Assembly (NCBI GenBank): GCA_905372265.1
Contig: CAJPOL010000081.1
Span: 1 to 8,000 of the forward strand
Direction of reading: 5' to 3'
Length of the DNA stretch: 8,000 nt
Source: an uncultured Treponema sp.
GTDB lineage: Bacteria; Spirochaetota; Spirochaetia; Treponematales; Treponemataceae
The translations under genes and the position numbers were made by a program. Of the stretch, positions 1 to 5,813 are shown piece by piece. Each line of letters begins with the position of its first letter. Positions within the stretch are counted from its first letter, which is position 1. Under the pieces are notes generated by a model. That model saw only the letters and a list, made by a program, of their open reading frames with translations, was not told the origin of the DNA and did not search any database.

Positions 1-34
1 GTTTTTGGACAGTTTCCTTAGATTTAGATGCGAT

Positions 35-77
35 GTTTAAAATTAAGTCATTATTGTATAAAGACTTAATTTTAAAC
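35..77. repeat. Perfect 15-bp inverted repeat (AT-rich stem-loop)
   Basis: GTTTAAAATTAAGTC at 35-49 is the exact reverse complement of 63-77, with a 13-base loop. It starts 13 bases after a TAG at 19-21 that may end an upstream gene, so it could act as a transcription terminator. It lacks the usual GC-rich stem and trailing T-run. A remnant of an insertion-sequence end is another possibility. Confidence 0.6.
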
Positions 78-80
78 TCG

Positions 81-121
81 CGGGGATGTCGAAAAAGCAA
101 CCAACTTTTGAGACATCCCCG
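81..121. repeat. GC-rich stem-loop, 10-bp stem plus inner 5-bp stem
   Basis: CGGGGATGTC (81-90) pairs fully with GACATCCCCG (112-121). After a two-base internal mismatch, AAAAG (93-97) pairs with CTTTT (105-109) around a seven-base loop. No T-run follows on either strand, so a classic intrinsic terminator is unlikely. It reads more like a dispersed intergenic palindrome or a structured RNA element. Confidence 0.6.
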
Positions 122-122
122 G

Positions 123-163
123 GATAAAGGGCGTCGGCGACATTTCAGACGGCGCTCTTTATC
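123..163. repeat. Third stem-loop, 14-bp stem with two G-U pairs
   Basis: GATAAAGGGCGTCG (123-136) pairs with CGGCGCTCTTTATC (150-163) if two G-U pairs are allowed, leaving a 13-base loop. It begins one base after the previous hairpin ends. On the minus strand a strong AAGGAGG lies just outside it (rc of 167-173), but the only following ATG is about 22 bases away and opens a frame of only 23 codons, so no gene is called. Confidence 0.5.
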
Positions 164-247
164 ACTCCTCCTTGACCTACTATATACCCCCAAATACTCT
201 TTGATGCAAGCGGAGGGTTTAATATCCCGATGCTTCTTTAGTCGGAG

Positions 248-265
248 TTGTTGATTTTTCACAAG
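248..265. repeat. Upstream copy of an 18-base palindromic repeat
   Basis: TTGTTGATTTTTCACAAG is identical at 16 of 18 positions to the copy at 342-359. The two copies lie on either side of the ecfT promoter, 94 bases apart, which is compatible with a paired operator. Confidence 0.4.
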
Positions 266-294
266 AAAGTATTCATAAAACGGCAATGCGGTAG

Positions 295-322
295 TTTAAA
301 AAGACAGTAAATATGCTATAAT
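295..322 (+). promoter_or_regulatory. Probable sigma-70 extended -10 promoter for ecfT
   Basis: A perfect TATAAT (317-322) is preceded by TGC (314-316), giving an extended -10 element. A weak -35, TTTAAA (295-300), sits 16 bases upstream. Transcription would begin near 329, leaving a leader of roughly 55 bases before the ATG at 385. This is the only good promoter seen upstream of the four-gene plus-strand run. Confidence 0.6.
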
Positions 323-341
323 AGCGTCCGGAGTTTGTGAT

Positions 342-359
342 TTGTTGATTTTCAACAAG
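342..359. repeat. Downstream copy of the palindromic repeat, hairpin in the ecfT leader
   Basis: TTGTTGATTTTCAACAAG forms a perfect 7-bp hairpin (342-348 with 352-358, loop TTT). It lies in the predicted leader just ahead of the ecfT ribosome binding site. It may be an operator half or an RNA structure; the sequence alone does not decide. Confidence 0.45.
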
Positions 360-384
360 TGTTGCATTTATGGGAAGGTGTTTT

Positions 385-1092
385 ATGGAGAAACGGGCAA
401 AGCTCATTCTTGATCCGCGCACCAAACTTTTTTTGGTGCTGTGTATGGGGCTGTCGATTGTGGCTTTTGTTCCGCTGTATGTTGAAGCTGTCAATATAAC
501 GTTGTTTGCCTGTTTGTTCCTTTTAAACGGACAGGCAAAAACAGCGGTAAAGCTGATAGTTTTCTTTTTTGTGCTGGCTGCACTTTCGTATGTTCCGCAG
601 AACACTGGGACGCTTGCTTCCATAGTATTGCCGGTGTCGTTTATGATACGGCGTTTTATGCTGCCGATTGTCGCAGGAAAATACCTGATCGATTCTACAC
701 CGGTCGGTCTTTTGATGAACGCGCTGGAAAAACTGAAAATACCCGCAAGCATCGTCATAATGCTGTCGGTGATGTTCCGTTTTTTTCCGACGCTCGGCGA
801 AGAATACCGCAGCATCAAAAATGCGATGAAAATGCGCGGTATCGGTTTAAATGCGCTGAATGTTATGCGGCGCCCGCTTGTAACGCTCGAATACGTGATG
901 GTGCCGCTTCTATCATCGGCCTCGCGTATCGGCGATGAACTTGCAGCGGCAGGACATACAAAAGGCGTTGACGCTCCGGGTAAAAAAGTCCGTTACAAAA
1001 CCGCCCGCTTCGGTATCGCCGATGTGTTTATGTCGCTGTACATTGCCGCCGGTTTTTGCGCAGTCATCGGTTCGCGGCTGTATGCATGGTGA
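385..1092 (+). CDS. ecfT: ECF transporter transmembrane (T) component
   Basis: This is the membrane scaffold of an energy-coupling factor transporter. It links the ATPase pair to a substrate-binding S component in the cytoplasmic membrane. The 235-residue product starts with the family-typical DPRTKL (10-15), has hydrophobic segments at about 14-48, 55-72, 79-97 and 212-230, and carries RFFP (132-135) followed by a helix ending in MRG (150-152). This is the first of the two short coupling motifs. The second appears as HTKG (191-194), with Lys where Arg is usual. The start at 385 is preferred over the ATG at 370 because GGAAGG (373-378) is well spaced from it. Its ATPase partner, ecfA, lies downstream but is separated from it by a restriction-modification cassette. 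No S component is visible, so the substrate is unknown. Family call is firm. Confidence 0.9.
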   Translation: MEKRAKLILDPRTKLFLVLCMGLSIVAFVPLYVEAVNITLFACLFLLNGQAKTAVKLIVFFFVLAALSYVPQNTGTLASIVLPVSFMIRRFMLPIVAGKYLIDSTPVGLLMNALEKLKIPASIVIMLSVMFRFFPTLGEEYRSIKNAMKMRGIGLNALNVMRRPLVTLEYVMVPLLSSASRIGDELAAAGHTKGVDAPGKKVRYKTARFGIADVFMSLYIAAGFCAVIGSRLYAW

Positions 1093-1093
1093 G

Positions 1094-2092
1094 ATGGTTG
1101 TAGAAAGTGAGACTGTTAATAATATGCAAAATGAAGCAAACATGCTAAGATACACTATGAATTTATTAACACAGGCGCAAAAAATTGCTTCTACCTATAC
1201 GGATAGCGGCATACCGGTTCTTTATAATGGTTCATGTTATGAATTCATAAAAACAATACCCGATAGCGCAGTTAAACTTATCATAACATCACCACCGTAT
1301 AACATCGGTAAACAGTATGAAAAAAAGCATAATTTGCAAGATTACTATGCAATGCAGGAATTAATAATTGATGAGTGCATCCGAATTCTGCAAGATGACG
1401 GCAGCATTTGTTGGCAAGTTGGAAACTATGTAGAAAAAAGCAGTATTATCCCTTTGGACATTTTGCTGTATCCTATCTTTGCAAAACATAATCTTAAATT
1501 ACGGAACCGCATTATTTGGCATTTCGGGCACGGGCTTCATGCGTCTAAACGTTTTTCGGGTAGATACGAAACCATTTTATGGTTTACTAAAACTGATAGC
1601 TATACATTTAATTTGGATGCAGTGCGCGTTCCTCAAAAATACCCGAATAAAAAATATTTTAAAGGGAAACGGAAAGGGGAACTTTCCTGTAATCCTTTAG
1701 GGAAAAATCCAAGTGATGTATGGGAAATTCCGAACGTAAAGAACAATCATGTTGAAAAAACGATCCATCCGTGTCAATTTCCCGTTGAGTTGGCGGAACG
1801 CTTGATTTTATCGATGACAAATGAATATGATTATGTTTTTGATCCCTTTTTAGGCGTTGGAACAACAACTGCGGCAGCTGCTAAAAATAATCGGATAGGT
1901 ATAGGATGCGAAATAATAAAAGAATATTATGATATCGCTGTCGAAAGAACAGTACAGGCTGTCAACGGAGACCTTAAAACAAGACCGATGAATAAACCTG
2001 TTTATACCCCTGAATTTCCATGCAAGAATGTACCGCACATATCCGATACGCAACAAAAATTATTCGAAGAAGATTATAGGCTTGCAAAATGA
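1094..2092 (+). CDS. Type II DNA methyltransferase, beta class, probably N4-cytosine (RGATCY)
   Basis: This is the modification enzyme of the cassette. It would transfer a methyl group from S-adenosylmethionine to protect the host's own sites. Numbered from 1094 (332 residues), the catalytic motif TSPPYN (65-70) comes first. A target-recognition region follows, then DVWEIP (208-213), HPCQFPVELAERLI (225-238) and the SAM-binding DPFLGVGTT (250-258). This order defines the beta class. TSPPY rather than DPPY fits N4-cytosine methylation, the type known for methylases paired with BglII-family enzymes. The start is uncertain: ATG 1094 lies one base after the ecfT stop, while 1124, 1142 and 1157 are also in frame and none has a good ribosome binding site. 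An in-frame extension to 935 overlaps ecfT and is rejected. Its TGA overlaps the endonuclease ATG by four bases. Confidence 0.88.
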   Translation: MVVESETVNNMQNEANMLRYTMNLLTQAQKIASTYTDSGIPVLYNGSCYEFIKTIPDSAVKLIITSPPYNIGKQYEKKHNLQDYYAMQELIIDECIRILQDDGSICWQVGNYVEKSSIIPLDILLYPIFAKHNLKLRNRIIWHFGHGLHASKRFSGRYETILWFTKTDSYTFNLDAVRVPQKYPNKKYFKGKRKGELSCNPLGKNPSDVWEIPNVKNNHVEKTIHPCQFPVELAERLILSMTNEYDYVFDPFLGVGTTTAAAAKNNRIGIGCEIIKEYYDIAVERTVQAVNGDLKTRPMNKPVYTPEFPCKNVPHISDTQQKLFEEDYRLAK

Positions 2093-2700
2093 AAATAGTA
2101 GAAAAATATTCGCATTTAAACGGTCTTGAATTTTTATTGGTGCATAAGCCGGAATTATGGCAAGAAATAGAAACGGTAATACAATCTATCGATGCCGAAA
2201 CCTGTAAAACTAAAATTTCAAAAGAGAAAACAAAGGCAGGGCAAATATTGTACAGTCCTATAGACTTAAATTGTATGTTTAAGAAAGAGCTTTACAAACG
2301 TGGATGGGAAGAAAGCAGGGTAAGCTATTGGGTTACAAAAGATGAGAAATTAATAAGACAAACAATATCAATGCCCCCTGATATGCAAAAGCAAGAGATT
2401 GAAAAACAAAATGAAACGGCAATTTTCAGCTATAACCAAACCGATTTTGTCAAAAATCGTGTTGCAATTGAAGTACAGTTCGGTAAATATTCATTTGTTG
2501 CGTATGATGTCTTCGTAAAGCATTTAGCTTTTTATGTCGGTGATAAAATTGATGTCGGAATTGAAATATTACCAATGAAAACGCTACAGTCGGAAATGAG
2601 TTCCGGTGTTTCGTATTATGAAGGTGAATTATACAATGTTGTACGTCAAGGGCGAGGCGTACCGGCAGTACCGCTCATTATCATTGGTATTGAGCCGTGA
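2089..2700 (+). CDS. Type II restriction endonuclease, BstYI/BglII family (predicted R^GATCY)
   Basis: This enzyme would cut unmodified DNA at a GATC-centred hexamer. The 203-residue product strongly resembles R.BstYI as I recall it, with the same length, the NQTDFVK block and the EVQFGKY block. The PD-(D/E)XK-like active site falls at D119, E128 and Q130, the same numbering as in BstYI. K133 and S172, positions linked by published BstYI structure and mutant work to choice of the outer base pair, are both kept, so RGATCY is predicted rather than the narrower BglII site AGATCT. The gene overlaps the methyltransferase stop (ATGA, 2089-2092), has only a weak AGG upstream and is probably translated by coupling. 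That places cutting behind protection in expression. No frameshift or missing key residue is seen, so it is probably active. Specificity is inference from residues. Confidence 0.92.
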   Translation: MKIVEKYSHLNGLEFLLVHKPELWQEIETVIQSIDAETCKTKISKEKTKAGQILYSPIDLNCMFKKELYKRGWEESRVSYWVTKDEKLIRQTISMPPDMQKQEIEKQNETAIFSYNQTDFVKNRVAIEVQFGKYSFVAYDVFVKHLAFYVGDKIDVGIEILPMKTLQSEMSSGVSYYEGELYNVVRQGRGVPAVPLIIIGIEP

Positions 2701-2722
2701 AATATTTTGAGGCAATACAATA

Positions 2723-4387
2723 ATGGCTATCAATGTATCAGATTTAGAACAAATATGTGATTTGTCTCCGTCTGCAGACGCTTCGCCTGCGGCGGAAATA
2801 AAAAATATCGTTTTTAACTATGCGGCGCAAAACGATGCTGCGGCAATAAACGATGTGTCCTTTCAGGTGCGCAAGGGCGAATGCCTTTTGCTCACCGGGC
2901 TTTCCGGCTGCGGCAAAACAAGTATTCTGCGACTCTTGAACGGTTTAATTCCGCGCTATTATGAAGGTACGCTTTCAGGTAATGTGTTCATCGGGAATGA
3001 AGACATTGCAAACATGCCTATTTATGAAGTGTCGAAAAAGGCTTCGACGGTATTTCAAAATCCCAAATCGCAGTTTTTCAATTTGGATACTACGTCGGAG
3101 ATTCTTTTTTTTCTTGAAAACATGGGAACGCCGTTTGAAACCATGCGTGAGCGGCTTACCGATATAGCCTCGTTCTTGCATATCGGACATCTGCTTGACC
3201 GCAACATTTTCAATCTTTCAGGCGGCGAAAAACAGATGATTGCAATTGCGTCCGCCCTTGCTTCCGATACTGAGATTATTTTGTTCGACGAGCCGACTTC
3301 CAATTTGGACGTGTTCTATATCGAAAAGATCGCTCAGGTTTTGCGAAAACTAAAGGCAGCGGGAAAAACGATTATCATCAGTGAGCACCGGCTGTATTTT
3401 CTCAAAGATATTGTCGACTGTGCGCTTATCATTAAAGACGGGAAAATTGCGCATTCGCTTTCCGGCGCCGAATTTACCGGTTTAACCGAGCAAAGGCGCA
3501 AAGAGCTTTTGCTGCGTCCGGTTACGCTTGACGGTTGCGTGTTTGCGCAGGAGCCGCATACTACCAATAATGCCGCCGGTGCTGCTTCTTGTGCGCATAG
3601 TTCCCATAATGCTGATGCAGCTGCGTATACATCTAATGCCGCCGGTGTTTACGATCGCGACGGTTCAGACGGTGCAGCCTCAGCGCAGCCCGCTCAAACG
3701 CTGCATATCGAACGGATCATATACCGGTTCCCTAAACAAAAAACTGCCGCCGTAGCGGTTGAAAACCTCACCCTTTCCTTTGGGAACATAACCGCTCTTG
3801 TCGGGAAAAGCGGACAGGGCAAGAGTACCTTTGTACACTGTCTTACCGGTCTTACAAAGCCGAAACGGGAAGCGGTTTTTACTGGCGGTAAAAAACTGTC
3901 CGCTGCAAAGCGTCTTGAACTTTCTTACCTTGTAATGCAGGACGTCGGTTATCAGCTTTTTACCGAAAGCGTTGCTGACGAAATAGCGCTTGGGAAAAAC
4001 AAAGTGAACTGCGAATCCGATACCGAGTCTATTCTTTCAGCTTTGAAGCTTACGGAATTAAAAGAGCGTCATCCGTTAAGTCTTTCGGGAGGACAAAAAC
4101 AGCGCGTGTCGATCGGTGCTGCCGTTGCCTCAGGAGCGCAGCTGCTTATCTTTGATGAACCGACAAGCGGCATGGATTACTTCCACATGAAAGAAACTGC
4201 TGCACTCATTAATGCGTGCCGAGCTGCCGACCGGTTAATCCTCATCATCAGCCATGACTTTGAATTTTTAAGCCTTGTCGCCGACGAATTGCTTTTAATG
4301 GAAAAAGGAACGATTGTTTCGCAATCCGCCTTTACCGCAGCGCAAGCCGAGAAGACGTTTGCATATCTGCGGCAGCCGGATTTTTAG
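2723..4387 (+). CDS. ecfA: ECF transporter ATPase with two fused ABC domains
   Basis: The 554-residue protein joins both ATPases of an ECF transporter in one chain, as in YkoD-like systems. It would power uptake together with EcfT and an S component at the inner membrane face. Domain 1 (about 25-265) has Walker A GLSGCGKTS (59-67), Q-loop Q112, signature LSGGE (165-169), Walker B ending DEP with E190, and switch H222. Domain 2 (about 327-554) has GKSGQGKST (361-369), Q406, LSGGQ (454-458), E479 and H511. Both sites look intact. An Ala/Ser/Asn-rich linker (about 275-325) separates them. The start uses GAGG (2709-2712), 10 bases upstream. The first 14 codons share the low G+C of the neighbouring restriction genes, and about 24 residues precede the ABC fold, so the start may have been remade by the insertion. 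Confidence 0.92.
   Translation: MAINVSDLEQICDLSPSADASPAAEIKNIVFNYAAQNDAAAINDVSFQVRKGECLLLTGLSGCGKTSILRLLNGLIPRYYEGTLSGNVFIGNEDIANMPIYEVSKKASTVFQNPKSQFFNLDTTSEILFFLENMGTPFETMRERLTDIASFLHIGHLLDRNIFNLSGGEKQMIAIASALASDTEIILFDEPTSNLDVFYIEKIAQVLRKLKAAGKTIIISEHRLYFLKDIVDCALIIKDGKIAHSLSGAEFTGLTEQRRKELLLRPVTLDGCVFAQEPHTTNNAAGAASCAHSSHNADAAAYTSNAAGVYDRDGSDGAASAQPAQTLHIERIIYRFPKQKTAAVAVENLTLSFGNITALVGKSGQGKSTFVHCLTGLTKPKREAVFTGGKKLSAAKRLELSYLVMQDVGYQLFTESVADEIALGKNKVNCESDTESILSALKLTELKERHPLSLSGGQKQRVSIGAAVASGAQLLIFDEPTSGMDYFHMKETAALINACRAADRLILIISHDFEFLSLVADELLLMEKGTIVSQSAFTAAQAEKTFAYLRQPDF
3568..3647 (+). repeat. Short direct repeat in the EcfA interdomain linker
   Basis: TAATGCCGCCGGTG occurs at 3568-3581 and again at 3634-3647, exactly 66 bases (22 codons) apart and in the same frame. 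Both copies encode NAAG. The linker is low-complexity, so this may be a site of in-frame length change by slippage or unequal exchange. Confidence 0.5.
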
Positions 4388-5769
4388 GGTTTCCCTAGGA
4401 ACTTTTTTATCAGCTGAAGTTTTTTTTCACTGTAGGGATGATAGCGCATTGGTAGATCGATCAAAAGCGATTTTTTCATCACGCTCTTTTCGTGGCTGAA
4501 CGTAAAAAAGCTCCGTGTGCCGTGATAACTTCCCATGCCGCTTGGACCGACGCCGCCGAAAGGCATAAACGGCGTAGCAAGATGTACGATAGTATCGTTA
4601 ATGCAGCCGCCGCCGAAAGACAATTCGGTAAGGACTTTTTTCTCTACAGCACGGTCTTTCGTGAATAAATAGAGAGCAAGCGGTTTAGGCCGGTCGCGGA
4701 TACGGTCTATTGCCCATTGTATATCCGAGAAATCAATCAGCGGCAAAATCGGGCCGAAAATTTCTTCCTGCATAACGGGGGAATCAAAATCAATATTATC
4801 AAGTACGGTAAGCGGAATAAACCGTCCGTGGGGATCGGCTTCTCCGCCGATAACGGCTGTTTCGCCTTTGATAAGCTCAATAAGGCGGTTAAAATGCTTA
4901 TCATTTACAATTCTTGTCATATTGCAAGAGGTATAGGCGTCAGTCGGTAAAAATTCCTGCTGCACTTTTTTGCATTGTTCGATAAAAGCAGGTTTAACGC
5001 TCTCATGGATCAATACATAGTCGGGTGCGACGCAGGTTTGTCCGCCGTTTAAGATTTTGCCGAATAGGATTCTACGCGCTGCAGCCGCAAGATCAGCTGT
5101 TGCATCGATAATGCAGGGAGATTTTCCGCCGAGTTCCAGCGTTACCGGCGTTAGATGGTGTGCTGCGGCTTCCATAACGAGCTTACCGACCGTTGTTCCG
5201 CCGGTAAAGAAAATGTAATCGAATTTTTGCTCCAGAAGACCTGCATTTTCTTCCCGTCCGCCGGTAACGGCAGTAACAAACTGCGAATCGAACGTTTCAG
5301 CAATTAGATCTGCAATTACTTTTGAGGTTTCAGGAGTATAGTTTGACGGCTTAATAACGGCGCAATTTCCTGCGGCGATTGCTCCTGCAAGCGGCGAAAG
5401 CGTTAAATTCACCGGATAATTCCATGGCGACATAATGAGCGCTGTTCCATAGGGTTCATAATACACCGTACTGGAAGCTAAAAAATGTGCGATCGGCGTC
5501 CGTACCCGCTTCGGCTTCATCAATTTTTTTAAATGCTTTAACAAAAAGGTAATCTCTTCGTTTACCATACCGATTTCCGTTAGGTATGTTTCCATATATA
5601 CTTTATGTAAGTCCTTATATAAGGCATCACCGATTATCCGTTCATACTGCAAAAGCGCTTTCTTGAGCTTTTGCAGCTGCTCATAGCGAAACTCATACGG
5701 AAGCGTCTTGTGCGTGTTAAAAAATACCGCCGTTTTCCGTACCAATTCGGTAATTTCTTCCTTTTTCAT
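4384..5769 (-). CDS. NAD(P)-dependent aldehyde dehydrogenase, ALDH3-like
   Basis: The enzyme would oxidise an aldehyde to its carboxylic acid with NAD(P)+ in the cytoplasm; the substrate cannot be told. At 461 residues it has the short ALDH3-type architecture. Visible signatures are SPWNYP (114-119) with oxyanion-hole Asn117, coenzyme-contacting Lys140 (VIKPSN), FTGG (188-191), general base Glu212 in LELGGKSP, catalytic Cys246 in GGQTC, and EEIFGP (335-340). The C-terminal PFGGVGPSGMGSYHG block is present. No membrane anchor is seen at the end. The start is supported by AGAGG (rc of 5776-5780), seven bases upstream. It lies 44 bases downstream of the DUF1015 gene on the same strand and is probably cotranscribed with it. 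Its stop overlaps the ecfA stop in convergent orientation. It carries the window's only RGATCY site. Confidence 0.93.
   Translation of the reverse strand: MKKEEITELVRKTAVFFNTHKTLPYEFRYEQLQKLKKALLQYERIIGDALYKDLHKVYMETYLTEIGMVNEEITFLLKHLKKLMKPKRVRTPIAHFLASSTVYYEPYGTALIMSPWNYPVNLTLSPLAGAIAAGNCAVIKPSNYTPETSKVIADLIAETFDSQFVTAVTGGREENAGLLEQKFDYIFFTGGTTVGKLVMEAAAHHLTPVTLELGGKSPCIIDATADLAAAARRILFGKILNGGQTCVAPDYVLIHESVKPAFIEQCKKVQQEFLPTDAYTSCNMTRIVNDKHFNRLIELIKGETAVIGGEADPHGRFIPLTVLDNIDFDSPVMQEEIFGPILPLIDFSDIQWAIDRIRDRPKPLALYLFTKDRAVEKKVLTELSFGGGCINDTIVHLATPFMPFGGVGPSGMGSYHGTRSFFTFSHEKSVMKKSLLIDLPMRYHPYSEKKLQLIKKFLGKP
4386..4408 (+). terminator. Possible weak intrinsic terminator after ecfA
   Basis: GTTTC (4389-4393) pairs with GGAAC (4398-4402), with one U-G pair, around a CCTA loop, and six T follow (4403-4408). 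Weaker pairs could extend the stem back to 4386. It overlaps the ecfA stop and lies inside the 3' end of the opposing aldehyde dehydrogenase. The stem is short, so confidence is low. Confidence 0.35.
5306..5311. other. Only RGATCY site in the window (AGATCT)
   Basis: AGATCT is the one sequence in the 8 kb that fits the predicted target of the restriction-modification pair. It lies in the aldehyde dehydrogenase gene. I counted 21 GATC in total; the other 20 have outer bases that do not fit R..Y. Confidence 0.85.
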
Positions 5770-5813
5770 AATAAGCCTCTTTCCATTACTTATGAATTAG
5801 TTGTAATATCTGT

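Larger units (their letters stand above)
1..384. other. Non-coding upstream region with hairpins and the ecfT promoter
   Basis: No convincing gene is visible here. An open frame from 33 to 254 exists but crosses three stem-loops and turns into an arginine/leucine-rich peptide with no domain character. A frame entering from the left ends at TAG 19-21 and could be the tail of an upstream gene, but only six codons are visible. The region holds, in order, three stem-loops (35-77, 81-121, 123-163), a stretch without clear signals, a palindromic repeat (248-265), a promoter (295-322) and a second repeat copy (342-359). No known riboswitch class was recognised. Confidence 0.6.
1093..2765 (+). other. 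AT-rich restriction-modification cassette inserted in the ECF operon
   Basis: Hand-counted 60-base lines inside give 28-33% G+C (1321-1380: 17/60; 2101-2160: 20/60; 2341-2400: 20/60). Flanking lines give 50-60% (841-900: 30/60; 2881-2940: 31/60; 4081-4140: 36/60). The left edge is close to the ecfT stop. On the right, 2701-2765 is still about 26% and 2766-2800 jumps to about 63%, which puts the edge inside ecfA. No transposase, integrase, controller gene or clear terminal repeat was found. The edges are approximate. Confidence 0.7.

Noticed and set aside
172..200. Second promoter, TTGACC with TACTCT 17 bases on
   Set aside because: The -10 is poor and the downstream promoter at 295-322 is much better.
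33..254. Open frame of 73 codons at the left end
   Set aside because: It runs through three stem-loops, has a random-looking Arg/Leu-rich product, no ribosome binding site and no recognisable domain.
211..260. Degenerate dispersed repeat containing CCGA/TCGG around 227-245
   Set aside because: Only a 4-bp stem can be drawn, and similarity to known bacterial intergenic repeats is an impression I cannot test here.
329..384. Riboswitch in the ecfT leader
   Set aside because: The predicted leader is only about 55 bases and shows no TPP, cobalamin, FMN or preQ1 signature; only a simple hairpin is present.
273..818. Minus-strand open frame of 181 codons
   Set aside because: It is a shadow of ecfT and extends into the promoter region; the product has no recognisable features.
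935..1093. Upstream extension of the methyltransferase frame into ecfT
   Set aside because: It would add 53 residues encoded out of frame inside a well-supported ecfT; those residues have no methyltransferase character and there is no ribosome binding site.
1093..2722. Transposon or integron carrying the restriction genes
   Set aside because: No transposase, integrase, terminal inverted repeats or target duplication could be found at either edge.
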